Source: Physcomitrium patens
Taxonomy: Eukaryota; Streptophyta; Bryopsida; Funariales; Funariaceae
DNA: 64,000 nucleotides
Reading direction: 5' to 3'
Assembly (NCBI RefSeq): GCF_000002425.4
Contig: NC_037263.1
Coordinates: 4,433,199 to 4,497,198, forward strand
Shown here: positions 33,061-46,756 of the stretch, one piece after another
How positions within the stretch are numbered: position 1 is the stretch's first letter
Layout of the letters: every line of letters begins with the position of its first letter
The notes under the pieces: generated by a model
What the model was told of the DNA's origin: nothing
Database searches by the model: none
The model's input: the letters and a program-made list of their open reading frames with translations, nothing else
Translations under genes and position numbers: made by a program

Positions 33061-33875
33061 AATTCCTTCATTAGTAATTTCAAATAAATAAATAAAATTA
33101 TTTATGACATAATAGAAATTATTACGTAATATGATACTAAAAAATTTATTTCAATTAAATACAACAAAGTCATATTTTTTCTCATAAATATTATAAGAAA
33201 TACTAAAATTATAATCACATGTTTAATTTTTATAATTTTACACTTTCCATTTGTGCAAAGACTATTACATTAAGCATCACTCTGTCTTTTCGAATAGTTT
33301 CTTTTTATGTGGTGCACATACAAATAAATTTGATAAAACTAATAACAGTAGTAGTGTATCTATTTTTTAATTTTATTCTATGTTTAATGCTAGAACATGA
33401 AAAATGTGTGCATGTTTTTTTTGACAAGTTTGTATTCTTTGAGTCAAACAGTAGAACTGTTACTGACACACAACTAGATAGTCAAAAAAATTCCTATCTC
33501 GTCTTTTGCCATTTTGTGGCTTTATTTTTGAAGCTAATGACTCTGGTATTGGATTTCATTTCTGAAACCAAATCAGAAAACTTGTGACTTCAATTCCAAA
33601 CAAATACGTCTTTCAACGTTAAGGAAATTAGATACGAATTTCACTGATAGAAATATTTTCACGGAGGTTGTCATGATACATATAGTCCTTAGATTACTAC
33701 TAGATTTAAAATAAACTGCGTGAATCACTTCATACTTCATACAGCGTGGATGCCACGTATGCTACAAGAAAAATTTACAGTGTAATGGTAGTCACCCTGC
33801 TCAAAGGGTGTAGCTGGATGTGTTGGCGAATGCTCTACTCAGTTAATCATCTAATAAATCGGCCATCTACTTTAG
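33061..33875. other. 3' flank of the kinesin gene
   Basis: AT-rich DNA downstream of the kinesin stop on the minus strand. It presumably contains its 3' UTR near 33600-33875. I do not see a second gene. Confidence 0.5.
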
Positions 33876-36655
33876 TCACCTAGGAGTTGCACAAAATAAG
33901 TTTTGAGGCCCTGAAAAGGCAGCTTTGAATGGTGAATGAGCTGCACGGAGATCGCTGAGCCTTCTCTTTTCTCCGTTCATCTTAGACTGCACATTAAACA
34001 AGTTTCGAGGATCAGTGCAATTGAGGAGAATGTTGAAGAAAATGTTGGAGGCCCTCATAGGCGATTTTTTGCCGTACATATTCGGTCCAATCTCCTTTCC
34101 TTACAACGTCTTTACTTTCTTGTTGTCATGCTTACCTCTCTTGCGTGCCACAAGTGGACATTTGTTGCCAATTGTCCATGCTGCACTGTTGAATAATGTA
34201 CTCACATCACTAGAAACTATGGTTGCAATAAGATCTCAAGGGGTCATAGGGTGTGTCAATACCTTGAATTTAACGTCGGCTAGCTCTTGTTCTAAAGACT
34301 GAATGCGTTCCTTCATTTTTTCCAAGGCAGAATTAACGGATGAGTAATCAACCTCTTCGCCATTTGGAGTGAGACCGGCTGCCTGCAAAACATAGCATCC
34401 AAGATGAGAGCAATTCTTTAGAAAAAGTGAACTTGATTAGAGATATAAATCAAAGAAAAATTATGTACCTTCATTATGCTAGAGTACAACGTTATTATCT
34501 TTTGTGCCATTTGTATCTTAGCATCCTCCGCTTCCTGCGTCAAGAGCCAGTGTGCTTTGTTAGTGTAGCTCTTTTAACCCAATCACAGATTCTGCAAATC
34601 GGAACTTTCGTTTGATTTGAGTTTGCATTGTGTGAAACAGAAAAAAATTTCACGTCCTCTTCGGCACGAAGCTTCACCTGGAGTTTGCTCCTGAGACATT
34701 GCTCCTCGTCAACATTCAAAAAGGGAGTCTTTCCTTCGGCTGTACGATATTTAGCAAGCTCATCATTGACACGAGCAAACAAGATCTCTGTTCGCCTTAA
34801 TTTAGAACTTAAATCTTCAGTTTTGCGACGTAGAGTGGTGTTCTCTTCCTGTTGTTCAAGCGGCATTAGTTTCGAAGGAAATCACTTAAACAATACGCAG
34901 TGCCGAGTTCATTAGACATCCAGCTCTAGGGGAGGTAATATATACTCGATCGTACCTTAATTTTGGCGTGATGATGAATCCGTTGCTGGAGGTTCTGCTG
35001 GCCAGATAGCTTCTTAATATCTTTTTCCAGCTCTGTTACTCTTTGAGCATATCCAGTATTCTCCAACTGTGTACAAAACGTTTCCAGAAAGTTACAACAA
35101 CAAGATACTGAACCATACTCGGGAACATTGAATTCTGCAGTGCGCGCGTTCAGAGCTGAAAGATCTTCAAGACAAAGTCACAAGGTCTAGAACATCTACT
35201 ACCTTCAGCTTGTCATTTTCAGCCGAAAGTTCTTGATCACGCTGTCGCATTTTGTCAGCAGAAATTCTGGAGGCAACGATCTCTGCATGTCTTCTATTCA
35301 GATCCTCAAGCCAACTGCACACCAGAATCCAATTCATGAGTTCACATTCAGCGCTACTTCATCGACCTTGATGCTGTAAATAGGATTGCAAAAAAGTGCC
35401 ACATTGTATACGACACATAGATGGGTTTATAACCTTTCTCTCTCCTCAATAAGCTCGTTAAGCTGCACCTTCAGTTCTTCTATCTCTGAAACTTGGGCCA
35501 AATTTCTTTCCGACTTTTCAGGGGTCACGCTTCGGCGACGGGTATCTTCTGCCAGCCGCTGCGAATGTTGTTGAGATTCCTGGCAAGAGACATACAAGTG
35601 ATATTAGCAGGTGAAAGACTACTGAGGTTTCTCAACATACGAAGTCCACAGATCGGAACGTACAGTGAAATTAGAGATCTCCAACTTCACTCCAAGTAAC
35701 TCCCGAATGACGTCATGCGTCTGGCTCTCAGCCTCGGCAAGCCTCGCGTTCAACATAAATATCTGCAAATTGAGCGTACAACATTAGCTAGGCTGCCAGC
35801 AGAAGTTTCAAGAGCAGTTAGATTTTGACGGATAATACCATATAACAAAGATATAGAAATGGGATCACTATTCAAAGGCACGTCAAACATAAGGATGCTT
35901 ACTGAAACAAACTATGAAGACGAAGGGTTCTATCTTCGTTTTCCATCCTTCACCACCTTGATATCAAGCTGTATTAAGGTTCACTTCTAGCAGTGGAAAA
36001 TTCTGACGAGAAACGTATATGGGGGAGAAATCGTAGACTCTTGGATGACATGACTACTCGTGATTGACTCCTTCAAGAGGAGCTACTTACCTCTCTTTGC
36101 CGGGATGCAGCAAGGATCTCGAGCTCCTGAATGAGGCGCTCTTGGGCAGAGCGCTCAGCATTTAGCTCTGCTGTCCTTTGATGCACCATACCCTTCCCCA
36201 TGCAGCTAAATGGAGATCCGGAGCCTTTGAAAGGGGATTTTGACTTCTCCCTTGTTTGGGGAGTTGAGGGTGATCCGCAACTAAACCTTCGGTCTTCCAC
36301 TTTTACTTGTTCCACCATGGATGTTAGTTCTTTGAGCTGTTCGAACCAAAATCACAGGACAAACTCGTTAAATTTTTACGGGCGCATGCTTAATGGTAGA
36401 TTATATTCACGAACTTACAAAGTGGATTACAGTTTGAAATGCGTCTCATATAAGCACATCATCCACAAACCAAAATAGTATCATTACTACATAACATAGA
36501 TCTCACACCAAGATCTTTCATTGGCAGCAGGGGTGGTCAACTGTGATACTATAGTCCAAGTCATTGAAACAAGTCAGTACCTTATGATGGTATGCAGTGG
36601 CTTGTCCCTCAGCAGCTGCCATCAGGTTGGATATTCTTGCCTTGCATTGTTCAAG
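33876..36655 (-). other. C-terminal POK-conserved tail (exons 25-34)
   Basis: Contains the POK hallmark [18 protein letters not shown] in exon 30, [19 protein letters not shown] in exon 31, [14 protein letters not shown] in exon 32 and [11 protein letters not shown] in exon 33, closing with [13 protein letters not shown] and a short tail. In Arabidopsis the POK tail binds POK partners such as TAN1 and the PHGAP/RANGAP cortical-division-zone proteins. That binding is inference here. Confidence 0.88.
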
Positions 36656-39600
36656 CTACATACAAAAGAGGAGTAAAGTTAGCAGTGTTGTTCAGAGATT
36701 CGAATCCCTAAGTGCCTGTATACTGTGATAACGGCTCACAAGTATACTAATGTTTGAATCATTCGAGAGAAAATTGGGTGGTTAACATACCTCAGCATCT
36801 TTATCAGCATTTTGGGCCAGCTCCAGTTCCTTATTCAATGCCAACAAATCTGACCATAAAGAATCTCTCTCGATTTCAACCTCCTTCAAATTGTTTTCAG
36901 CTTCCTGAAGCATGCTATCTCGTTTGCTTTCAGAAAGAAGAAGCTCCTGCTCTAGAGCTTTCAAGGCGGCTTCCTTCACCTTCAACTCTGCTTCTAATGC
37001 GGCTGCTTTGGTCTTCAACTCCTCTATCTGATCCCTCATTACCATGTTTTCTACTTCAGCGTTTGCAGTCGCTATGTTCAATGCGTAGATTTCTTTTCTC
37101 ATCAAATCTAGTTCATGAACTTTTATGGCAAGTTCAGACTCTAACTCTGACACAGAATTCTGATGATTTCTCTCAATATCTCCTGTATGACCGTGGCATT
37201 CATCAAGCTTGGAGTGTAAATCCAAGAGATCGGCATCATTACCAGCTACAGAAGCCTGAAGTTTGGAAACTGCTACCTGCGCTGAGTTCAGCACCACCTG
37301 ACTGATTTCAAGATCAAATTCATTGACATCACAAACATCTGTCTGGTTCCACTTCAGCGCAGATACTTCTGCTAGAGACTGACGAATAGCTTGGAGGCTC
37401 AATTCTAGCAGTGATTCAGTAACCTCTCCATCATGATTTTGCTGGAGTTTCTCAGCAACCCGTGGCTTTTCGGTCAGAAAAGAATTTTTCATTTCTGCCT
37501 TCTCTACAGCATCTGCGTAACAGTCAATACTGAGTTTGATTTCGGCCCCGACGTCATCTTTTAGAGCAGCAAAACATGTGCGGAGTTCATCCATTATTTC
37601 GCTTTTCACTTGCTTTACATTATCCGCCAATGCTTCAATTTCTTTCTCGCAGTGGCTTTTAGTATTTTCAACCTGTTGTTTCGTAAGATCTAGTACTTCC
37701 AGGGTCTCCGCATAAAAATTCTTAACGGCAACTTCCTGAGATATAAGTAGCCTCTCGTATTCTAGTTTCCATCCTTCTGCATCACTCTTGGCTCTGTCCT
37801 TCGCGTGAACTAGTGCATCAACCATCATTTCAGCCTCTCTCAATGTTACACGGTTCACTTCAAAGTTCCTGGCCAAGGTTGCAGCTTCGCTTCCCTTTTG
37901 GTTCGCATCCAGTCTCGCGATGTCCCGCTCTGCTACCAGTGTTTCTTTTTCTCTTCTCCACTTGGACTCTAACATAATCGACCGTTCTTCTGTTTGATTC
38001 AACATCGTCATGAGCTTGGTAATCTCATCCTCATACACCTCCACTTCCCTTTGTCTTGAAAGTAACGCTTTCGAGTTTGAACGTTCCTCATGTTCTGGCA
38101 GATAACTTTCGTGAGCTTCTGACCTGGTTTTCTGCTTCAATGCTATGAGGTCACAGATAGCGGAAGATCCTTCCCTCTGCGCTGAGAGAAGAGCAGCATG
38201 AAGGCGATCATTTTCATCCCTTAAACCTTCGCACTCAGCCTCTTTGTCAGCCAGACGATTCTTCATTCCTTCAACCTCAGCGTTCAGATTGGCTATTTCC
38301 AAGCTCGACCTCTCTTCTGCGACATACATCTCTTGGACAAGCAAATCCAGGGAATTGGCTCTCTCTTCCGACCGGCGAATGTTTGGAGAGGTGACGTCCA
38401 GACATTTCTCCAACGACGCACATTTCGCAAGTAACTCTCCCCTCTCAGACATGCAACCGCTGCTATGTTGTTGGTGAGAATCATTAGCCTCTACTGCTTC
38501 CTGCAGTTCCAATTTGAGCTGCGCAAGGGCATCGTTAGTCTCCTGTAGGGCTTTTTCCTTCTCCTTTAATGAACTAGCAAGCTTCACTGATACATAAGTA
38601 GCTTCGTTCTTCTCAAGTTCCAAATTTCGGTTGGAATAGCGCAAGCTTTCAATCTCCGTTATCAGAGCTGCCATTTTATCTTCTTCGTACTCTAGGGTGT
38701 TGTGCCTGGTTCGCGACTCCTTAGACTCGAAAGTGTCATGCTTCATAACTTCGGCATGTTCCAGCTTGACACACATATCTACGAGATCGTCCTTTAATTG
38801 TTCCGTTTGTGCATCCCAGCTCGCTTTTGAAAGTCGGAGTTCTTCTAACTCCACCAAGAGGGCCGCCTCGCGGCATTTAGCGCATTCAACCTGAATCTGC
38901 AGACTAGACAAAGCGTTCTGAGAATCAGTATACTGCCGCTCAAGTTCACGCAGAGTACCCACAAGTGTGGCTTTCTCCACATCATATTTTTGGTTTGCGA
39001 CTTCAAGTGCTTCTTGTGCTTGGATAAGCTCCAGGTTCCGGACTTTTGCTTGATGTAGATTCATTTCAGCACGGGTTAAATCATCCCGCATAGCAAGCAA
39101 CTCTGCCTCGCATTCGGAAAGCCGGATTTGAGTTAAAACCTTCTCATCAGTGAGCAGCATACTAGCCTTTCCAGCATTCAGTGATTCTCGTGGTAACATG
39201 TGTGTGTTATCCGGAGCCAACAAGCTTAACTCAGTGACGTACTGATCTGTTTGAGCGGAATCAATCAACTTTTCTGAAGCCACATTCAAGCCCTTTCGCA
39301 GAGACATTAACTCGGCGTCTTTCTCTGTCATCATTGTCTCATACTTCCTGTTGAACAGAATGTTTTCATTCCGCATTTCATCCACCATTCTAAGCGCATC
39401 TGCCAGCTCCTCTCTGAGAACATTCAGATGTTCTTGTGCTGCTGTTTCTCTCTGTAACGCATTAACTAACTCATCTTCCATAGACATGAGCTCGTTGTGC
39501 ATCGTAGAAATTGCGAGAGTAGTCTCTGTCTCTGCTTCGGATCTCGAACAATCTATATCTCGTTGCTTAATTTTCTGAAGCTCTTGCTCAACCTGGAACG

Positions 39601-42600
39601 TTGCATTCAACTCTCGGGCCATATCAAGCTCCTTCCTGGCATTCTCAAGCTTGGTTTCCAGCACCGCCATTTCCTCTTCGTTGAGCATTAATCCCTCTTC
39701 CATTTCTCTTTGTACATCCCGAAGCTCTTGCTCCTTAGTCAGCTCCCAAGTCAGCTGACTAATTTTCCTTTTCAGCAAGCGTTGCTTTTCGTCTCTCCTT
39801 TTCAGCTTAATGAGAAGCTTTTCATGGTTTTTGTGAAGCTTCTCGATCTCGTTGATAGACAAAACTTGTTGATTCTCCAGGGCCTCAACGATCAAGTTCT
39901 GCTCGGAGAGTTTGCTGACTGCTTCATCGATCTGTCTACTATGTTCTGCTGTCATGTCATTTATCGTCTGCTCCAGCTGCTTCCGAAGTGTATGTTCCTC
40001 ATTCCTGGAAGCTTCTGAAGAGATAAGCTTCATCTGAAGGCACCTGGTTTCTTGTTGAGAACGAAGAAGTTCCTCGGGCTCATTCACTTGTCCCTCCAGA
40101 ATTGAGTTCATAGCAGATTGAGCCTCCTCAAGTTCAGCTCTTAGCTTGGACTCCTGAAATTGCACCACATTAAAACCCATAAGATCGACTTCTAGTCTCC
40201 TACACTTAAAAAGGACTTCACTGACAGTTTTCGAAGACATCAATTCAGTACCTTCTGCAACCATAGCACGGACATTGACTCATGTTCAGTGAGTCGTTGG
40301 CTAAGCTGAGTAGTGGCTTTCTCCATCTCCGTACAGCTGCGCCTCTCCAATGCGTGAGCATTATAAGGTGGTTCCTGTAAACGATATGATATGTTACTAC
40401 GTAATCGTTCACGCATAACTTCAAGGAGACAGAACCTTGCGCGGCTACAAGTGTGCTAAAAACTCTGCTAAAATGCCTTGCCTGCAGATTGTGGAAATTA
40501 TGAGCTTCTTTGAGACTTTTCTGTAGCTGTGCTTCAAGATGTTCATTCCTTTTGCGTTCTGAATCCGCTTTAGATTCCATCTGGAAGTCATACAATTCTC
40601 AAGTAGTAAGTACCATCTCTTATACTTTACCCAAACACACTTGGACATGGTCTAAAAATGAAAACTGACTTCATTACCTGCTCAAGTTGGGTTTTGAGCT
40701 CCATGATATCTTGTAGATGCTTTAGTTGTTGCGTCTCCAACAACTTGATTTTATCTTCGTTTTGGAATTGGTTTCGTGCACCCTCATTCCCTCTAAGCTG
40801 CTTGATAAGTGCTTGAAGTTCGTTCGCTTGACTGCGTGTTTAGATTAAAATCTGTTAGTGTCTGCTGAGTGCCACAGTCGTCTGATCAGTTGGTAGGACA
40901 TGCAAAAAAAAATATTGTAGGTCTCAATGTTTCCACCTTTCCATTGCAGCATTGGACTCTAGCACGGAATTCAATTCGCTTCGATAATGTTCCAACTCTA
41001 CTCGGTAATTATTCGCCTGCACACCAGGCCACTTAATAGCATCTGAGATCGTCCTGGAACTCTGGTGCTTGTAACCAGGCAGAGAGAATGAAACAGAGGT
41101 TGCAAGATAAGAAATGCGGTGATAAAAGCGACTCCTACATGAAAGAAAATGTAAATATAGGTTTACCTCAGTACGTAAAAGCTCAATCTCACGATCTTTG
41201 GCGGCAAGTTCGACTGCAGAAACGCGTTCCTGGCAACAGAAGGACATCACTTGGTAAGTAAAAAGTTGCTTAGGAAGTTGTTGGGGGACAGGATGACCTC
41301 AATGATTAAGTCACGTAAAAACCACAAACCCAGAAAAGAATGAAGAACCTTACGAGCGTGCGATTCGCAGGAGAGGTGAAGGGGATGAAAATTAAAATGC
41401 ATACCTGGGATGTTGAGAGTGAGCCACGTACTTGATCTTGGGCAATCTTCCCCTCTAGGACCTCTAATAACTGCTCATAAGATCAAGTTAGAGTTAGTAC
41501 TCAACTCACATGGTGATAGATCAAAGTAGATTAGTATGAGATTAAAAACACTAATCATTCTGTAGCTCCAGCTGTATCTGCACCTGCACGGATAATATCT
41601 CATACCTTGTCACGTAAATTTGAAATTTCTTGCGCCATGACTTGTTCTTTTCCTTCCTGGAATTCCTTAACACTGCAAACATGGTAACTTGAATTAATAT
41701 ACACGTGAAGTCTAGGTAGTATTCTAGAACTACAAAGACTTAAAGAAATCGTGCAACTGTCCACACAGCTATGCTGTACCTCTTTAACTGATCCAAGAGG
41801 CGAATGTTTTCCATGGCAAAACGCGAGAGCTCAGGATCGCAACCCATTTGACTTCTTAATAACTTAATTTCTTCGCACAGCATGTTCTTCTCCTCTGCAA
41901 GGTGAGTGTCGACATCCAGCAGACCTTGAGAGAGAGCCTCCAGTCGTCTGATTTTGTCTCCTCTTAATCTTAAAATCATCTTGCCACTTTGTGAGTCTTC
42001 TTTGTATTGCTGAACCTGTACACAACAATCCGATAGCAGTTCAGACTCTTAAACAGGAAGACATAGACTTTTCCATGCTTCAGGAAAAGTAAAAAACTTT
42101 TCACCAGTTCATCGGGAAGACTTTACCATACGATGGAGATGCTCAATCTCAGAAGCTCGAAATTTTGTGACCTCTTCAGCAGCTTTCTCCCTCCGCAGTG
42201 CTCCGGCCACAATTGATTCCATCGCTTTCAACTGACGAACCGCAATGCACTCAAATCAAACATGTTAGGAGAAGAGTGGCGGTTACTACGTTCGGAATTA
42301 CAGCTCAACGACAGTACGGGAGTTTTGATGCTGACACATAACAGGATTCTGCATTCATCGAAAAGCTTGCCGTCACACACTTAACCCAACAAACACACTT
42401 ACCTGTTGATTGGTACCCGTTGGGCTTCCAAGTGCTCTTGCAGCATCCCATGACCTATCAACTGGTAACAGGGCTGAAGGAATGCTCGAAATACTTTGCC
42501 GGCGGATCCGATCTAATTCCTCCTGTTGAAATAAAATTTCCATCAACTCGAATCCATTTTCACTTGGAACAATCAGTCAGTCAAGAATGTTGATGAGATA

Positions 42601-45600
42601 AGAACCGAACCTTCATAAGTTGTAATTGAAGTCGTAAAGCTTTTACATCTCCTGAAGCATCCTCATTAACAACAGCCTGTCCTCAATCAAGAAGGTCCAA
42701 GGTCAGCAAATGCAGTTCAGTAGGAATATGATACTTCAATTTTAACTCAAGGAACTTCGTAAAAGGGTTGCGACATTGCAGATAGGAGAAGGCTTACAGT
42801 ATTACGGATTAACTTGGCTCGTTGTGCAAACTTCAGTGTGCTCAAGGTTTCCATGGAATTACTGTCAAGGGGAACCCAAAAACAACCTTACACATATTAC
42901 AAATGAAACTCACCAAGTAATGCATTGTTTCATGAACATACTATTTACTTAAACTCCCAGGTAGTATCTGCGATAAATAAAATTCACCGACTTTAACAAG
43001 AGTGTACTAGGAGATTGCCTCGTACCAGCCAGAAGGGCTCACAGTCGCGATAATAGTTGTCTTCGAATTGCCTCCCAGAGAATCCTGCAATTAGATCTGG
43101 ATCTTCAGCTCCATGGTGTTGCCAAGCACAGTTTAAAAGCAGTGATATTACCTCCTACTGGGCTACAATGCTGGAAAAAAGATAGATTACTCCTGATAAA
43201 GCAGGGAATTGTTACCTGCAGCAGAAACGTAAGCTTGGAATCCCGATAGGGAACATGTCGCTGCTTCCCATTGGCGACGTCAACTAAGATCATGATGACG
43301 AGCCTGTAAATACCGGAGTTATTATGAGATCGTGGTCAGATCATTCTGTTTAAGTTAAAACAGCTGTCAGTGAAGGGAATATGGTGATCATACCCAAGTG
43401 TTGAGAGCGACTTGTTAATGTTAGCAGCTTCTTTCAAGCGTTCACCCTCTGCACCTGAAGACTTCTGCCTGAACAGTATGTCAATCACGTCTTAGACACA
43501 GTATTTCATCTCAAGATGTGCCAGTGTACTATAATTCAAAGTGTTGTCCAGCATGGACAGAGCGTACCTTTCAGACCCTGCTAAATCGATCAAGTTAAGC
43601 CGACCAAATCGGATATTAGTCATCGAATCACGCTCCCACTGCCCAGTGCACAAGGATATGTCATTAGTTTCGAATGTCTAGATCCCAAGCACCAGAATAT
43701 GTCCGCAGCTTCCTAGAAAGAAAAACATTCATGGTAGAAAGATCCCCACCTTTAAATATCTAAAATAGGAGAGGTAATGGTCTAAGAGACCTCATTTACC
43801 TTACTTTCAACAATACACGTAAACACGCTGTGAGAGCGACTGCTCTCTCTGTTCATGTTGGTCGCCGCAACTCTTCTATTCGAAGCACCCTGACAGTACA
43901 CCCAATTGAAAGTTTCAGATAGAGCACGAAAATCTAGGAGCTGCCTACACGCAATAGAAGTGAGATAATGTTTAATACATGTCAATATCACTACTTTCAA
44001 GACGCTAGCTTAAAGAGTGGAGTCTACAAGTTCACAAATCGTAAGAGCCGATTATCTAAGGTCATGGACGTCCACACCCGACCCTAATATATTGAAGTTT
44101 TCCAAATTACATTATACATTTGTATATATACCTGGATCAGAAGCCGGATGACATCTTGAACATTATGAACCTCGACCTCAGAGAGGTTCTCAACATAGAC
44201 CCCAGTCCTGTTGTCTTCTCGCATCTGTGGCGGGATAGGACAGCGCAAGTTAGAGCTCTCGGCAAAAGAAAAATATCAGATGGATTTCTTTTCGATATTC
44301 AAAATCATGTCAACTCTAATATAGAGTAAGAGCATCTTACATGAAGGTTGGTCGAGGTCGGCTCTAGCAAATCAGTAATTTGCTCATTATATATTTCAAG
44401 AAATGAACACCTACACATAAACATGAGATTCTCATCCTTGCGCATTTCCTCTTCCTGCAGCAACGCACGTTAGAAATTTCTATTAAAACCCATTTAGGTT
44501 GCAGACGCGGGTGGAAATCAGCAGATATGAAAATTCACAGTAATTGCTGCGTTAAGGAAATTTTAGAACCTGCTCTGTGGTTCTTCCATTCCACAAAACT
44601 CACCTTCCGAATCCTCTCAAACAGATACTCAAAAACACGGGGAGTCATTCCCCTGTTCTCACTCGGTAGCAGGTCAATATTCTCGATATCTCCTAACATT
44701 GTGTGCGTTTTCCCGCTTCCAGTCTGGACCAACAAGGTAGATGAAATCAATCCACAGCATAATGAATAAGCAGAACAATTAAAAAGTTGCACAACTAAAC
44801 GCGCGAGTAACTTGACATTTCATCCTGGGCTGAAGAGTTTCGAACGCATCTGAAAATAAATTCATTTTCACAAATTGCACTGCTTATCACAACAACCATA
44901 GTTTCCCAACTACCCATGATTGACCATACTGCGCTATGGGAGGGCAAAAACAAAAATAAAAATAAAAAGAACTCTCTCAAAACCTGATATTGGGGAAAAA
45001 AAAACCTCATACCTGGCCGTAGGCAAACATGCAGCTGTTGTAACCGGACATACAGTTCTCCACCATGGGCAAACCCGCAACTTTGAACATTTTCTCCTGA
45101 GGGCATAGCGTCCCGGTTTATGATGGTGACAAAGTAGTTTACATAAAAGTTAAGACGATTGAAACGCGACAGCAGGAAAACGATTCACGCTATCGAGATG
45201 CGAGGACCAGCAGTTTAAAACTTTGTCAGAAGGTCCATTGAATCCTGTGTATTAGAATCGGAATAACTAATAACCTGAGTGACGATGTCTCCAGCCACGT
45301 GGTCAAAGGTGAAGCGTGACTCTGGTTGACCAAGCCAAGTGATAGTCTGTGGACTGTCTTGTCTGAGACACCTCATGAATCCTTGGCTTGCCATTTCAGC
45401 TTTGTTGATTGGACGAGTTCTTATTAGTACCTGTATGACATGACCCAGAGTGTCCTTAAATTGGGCACGTAACTCATGAATTCGTCCCTTCAGAAAAGTA
45501 CTCGACCCTTCCACGAAGAAATCCATGATGCCAAAAGTAGGTTAATAAATTGAGTCCTGCTGCATTAGCAACATAGCTTGGGTTTCCACCACAGACTTTT

Positions 45601-46756
45601 CTGTAATCAACGTTACCTCAAGGTGACACAATTTTACTGTAAGAAACTCTACATCATACCAATAAGGGCCCTGCGAGATGCCTAAGAACCATGGAGGCAC
45701 GGAGATATTTACACGATCCTCCCTCGATTATCAGACGAGGTAACAGGAGCCTTAACACGACTAATCTAACTCAGCATGCAAACTCTGGCCAACGGAACTG
45801 CAGTCCGAAGGGGAAAGTTAACAATCGCAAAGAGTTTAAACTTGACATTCATGGATAGTTGGCAACTACAATGGACAAGCTTCGCAGCCTTGAACACAAC
45901 GCACCTGAACATTGTGATCGCCCCAGAAATGAGGGTCCTCCACGAGATCAAAATGCTGCCCTGAAACCTGGTGACTCAATTGCGGCATGGACAGCTGCCG
46001 ATTCAGGGTACTCGTTACACTCGCTCGATTGTGCGGGACCCCGGCGCTTAAAGACTGAACTGCTCCGCTCGCACCGTATTTCAAAGACCTGGCTGTCCTG
46101 GAACTGGAAGGTGTGCCATTGGCCAACTGACCAGAACTGCATCGAGAGGACGTCCCAACCTCTGTCTCACTCATACCTTTCCTACTACCACTCCGGAAGC
46201 TCTTGGGTGTCAGCTGCTCGGAGCTTGCTTTCGTGGAATTCTTACTGGAGGGTCCTTGTTGAATGATCTCGACAATGTTAGCCAAACGGCGTCTAGGGGT
46301 AAGACTTTCCTCTGTGATAGTATCAGACTGGCAATTTTCTTGGACTGGGCGAGCGACGATAGGGGACTTCTTTGAGGAACCTGCAAAGCTGCTCTTACTT
46401 CTCCCCGGCGACATTCCTGTGTGCTTGCCGGATGATCCTGTCACCGAAACCTCCATTGAGTCCACATTGTTTTCTGAGTCGGGGAACAGGTTCTGCCTCT
46501 TTTTCCGCTGCTTAGGAGTAGTTGCGTCTGTTTTTCTACTCAGAGTAGAATCCTCACAACTTAATTCATCAGATGTCAGCGGGTTACTGACAATCTCGGC
46601 AATGGGAGTAAGGGCCTTTCGAGTGGGCGTCATTTTGCCATTTCGAGTTGGCGTCACGATACCGACACTGGTATCATGTCCCTCAGCAGACTCCTGGGTA
46701 CTCTTGCGAAGTGAGTCACCCAGTAGAAGACGGGATGAGGACGTCCCTTTCGCCAT
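33876..46756 (-). CDS. POK: Phragmoplast-orienting kinesin, kinesin-12 class (POK1/POK2-like), 34 exons, 2,562 aa
   Basis: Plus-end-directed microtubule motor that, in Arabidopsis, marks the cortical division zone and guides phragmoplast expansion. Exons, high to low: 46756-45905, 45430-45275, 45096-45013, 44723-44604, 44454-44341, 44224-44132, 43889-43800, 43638-43568, 43468-43394, 43303-43216, 43084-43026, 42861-42798, 42676-42611, 42522-42403, 42231-42127, 42015-41780, 41672-41606, 41470-41405, 41229-41167, 41016-40937, 40831-40678, 40580-40482, 40374-40252, 40153-36791, 36655-36581, 36336-36091, 35762-35664, 35579-35434, 35314-35203, 35066-34956, 34848-34654, 34534-34469, 34382-34263, 33986-33876. 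Their 7,689 nt divide exactly by three and all phases agree. Parts: Ser-rich extension (1-284), motor (about 285-622), coiled coils, conserved POK tail. The ATG at 46756 is chosen because the next in-frame codon for extension, five codons upstream, is GTG. Size fits POK2. Confidence 0.95.
36791..40153 (-). other. Single 3.36-kb exon encoding the long coiled-coil tail
   Basis: 1,121 codons (about residues 1016-2136) without an intron, in a gene whose other exons are mostly 60-250 bp. The sequence is Glu/Lys/Leu-rich heptad-like throughout, for example [18 protein letters not shown] and [19 protein letters not shown]. Coiled coils of this kind dimerise the kinesin and separate motor from the cortical-anchoring tail. 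Confidence 0.93.
40476..40483 (-). other. GC-AG intron donor in the kinesin gene (after exon 22)
   Basis: The exon 22 end reads CTGCAG then GCAAGG on the minus strand. It is the only junction of the 33 that needs a GC donor, with the strong flanking match typical of GC-AG introns. Using it keeps phase 0 into exon 23, which starts [12 protein letters not shown]. Confidence 0.75.
42798..45430 (-). other. Kinesin motor domain of the POK-like protein
   Basis: Exons 2-12. The P-loop [10 protein letters not shown] (residues 363-372) spans the exon 3/4 junction. Switch I is [11 protein letters not shown] (484-494), switch II DLAGSER (521-527), and the alpha-4/L12 signature [11 protein letters not shown] follows, then [13 protein letters not shown]. 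Strand one begins VLIRTRP and the motor end reads [36 protein letters not shown] and [10 protein letters not shown] match the POK subgroup more than other kinesins. All nucleotide-binding residues are present, so the motor should be active. Confidence 0.96.

Noticed and set aside
33780..33850. tRNA-like stretch
   Set aside because: It cannot be folded into a cloverleaf with a proper T-loop (GTTC) and acceptor stem by eye. No tRNA or rRNA gene was recognised anywhere in the window.
34540..34866. Independent small gene of 108 codons on the minus strand
   Set aside because: It is exon 31 of the kinesin: its AG and GT edges and phase fit exons 30 and 32.
36754..37305. Plus-strand 183-codon open frame
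   Set aside because: It is antisense to the kinesin coiled-coil exon and has no domain; an ordinary shadow of a long Glu/Leu-rich exon.
40245..40264. Start codon at 40264 for the long coiled-coil frame
   Set aside because: The Met lies in intron sequence before the CAG|GAG acceptor at 40153. The motor exons splice into this frame in phase, so it is an internal exon of the kinesin.
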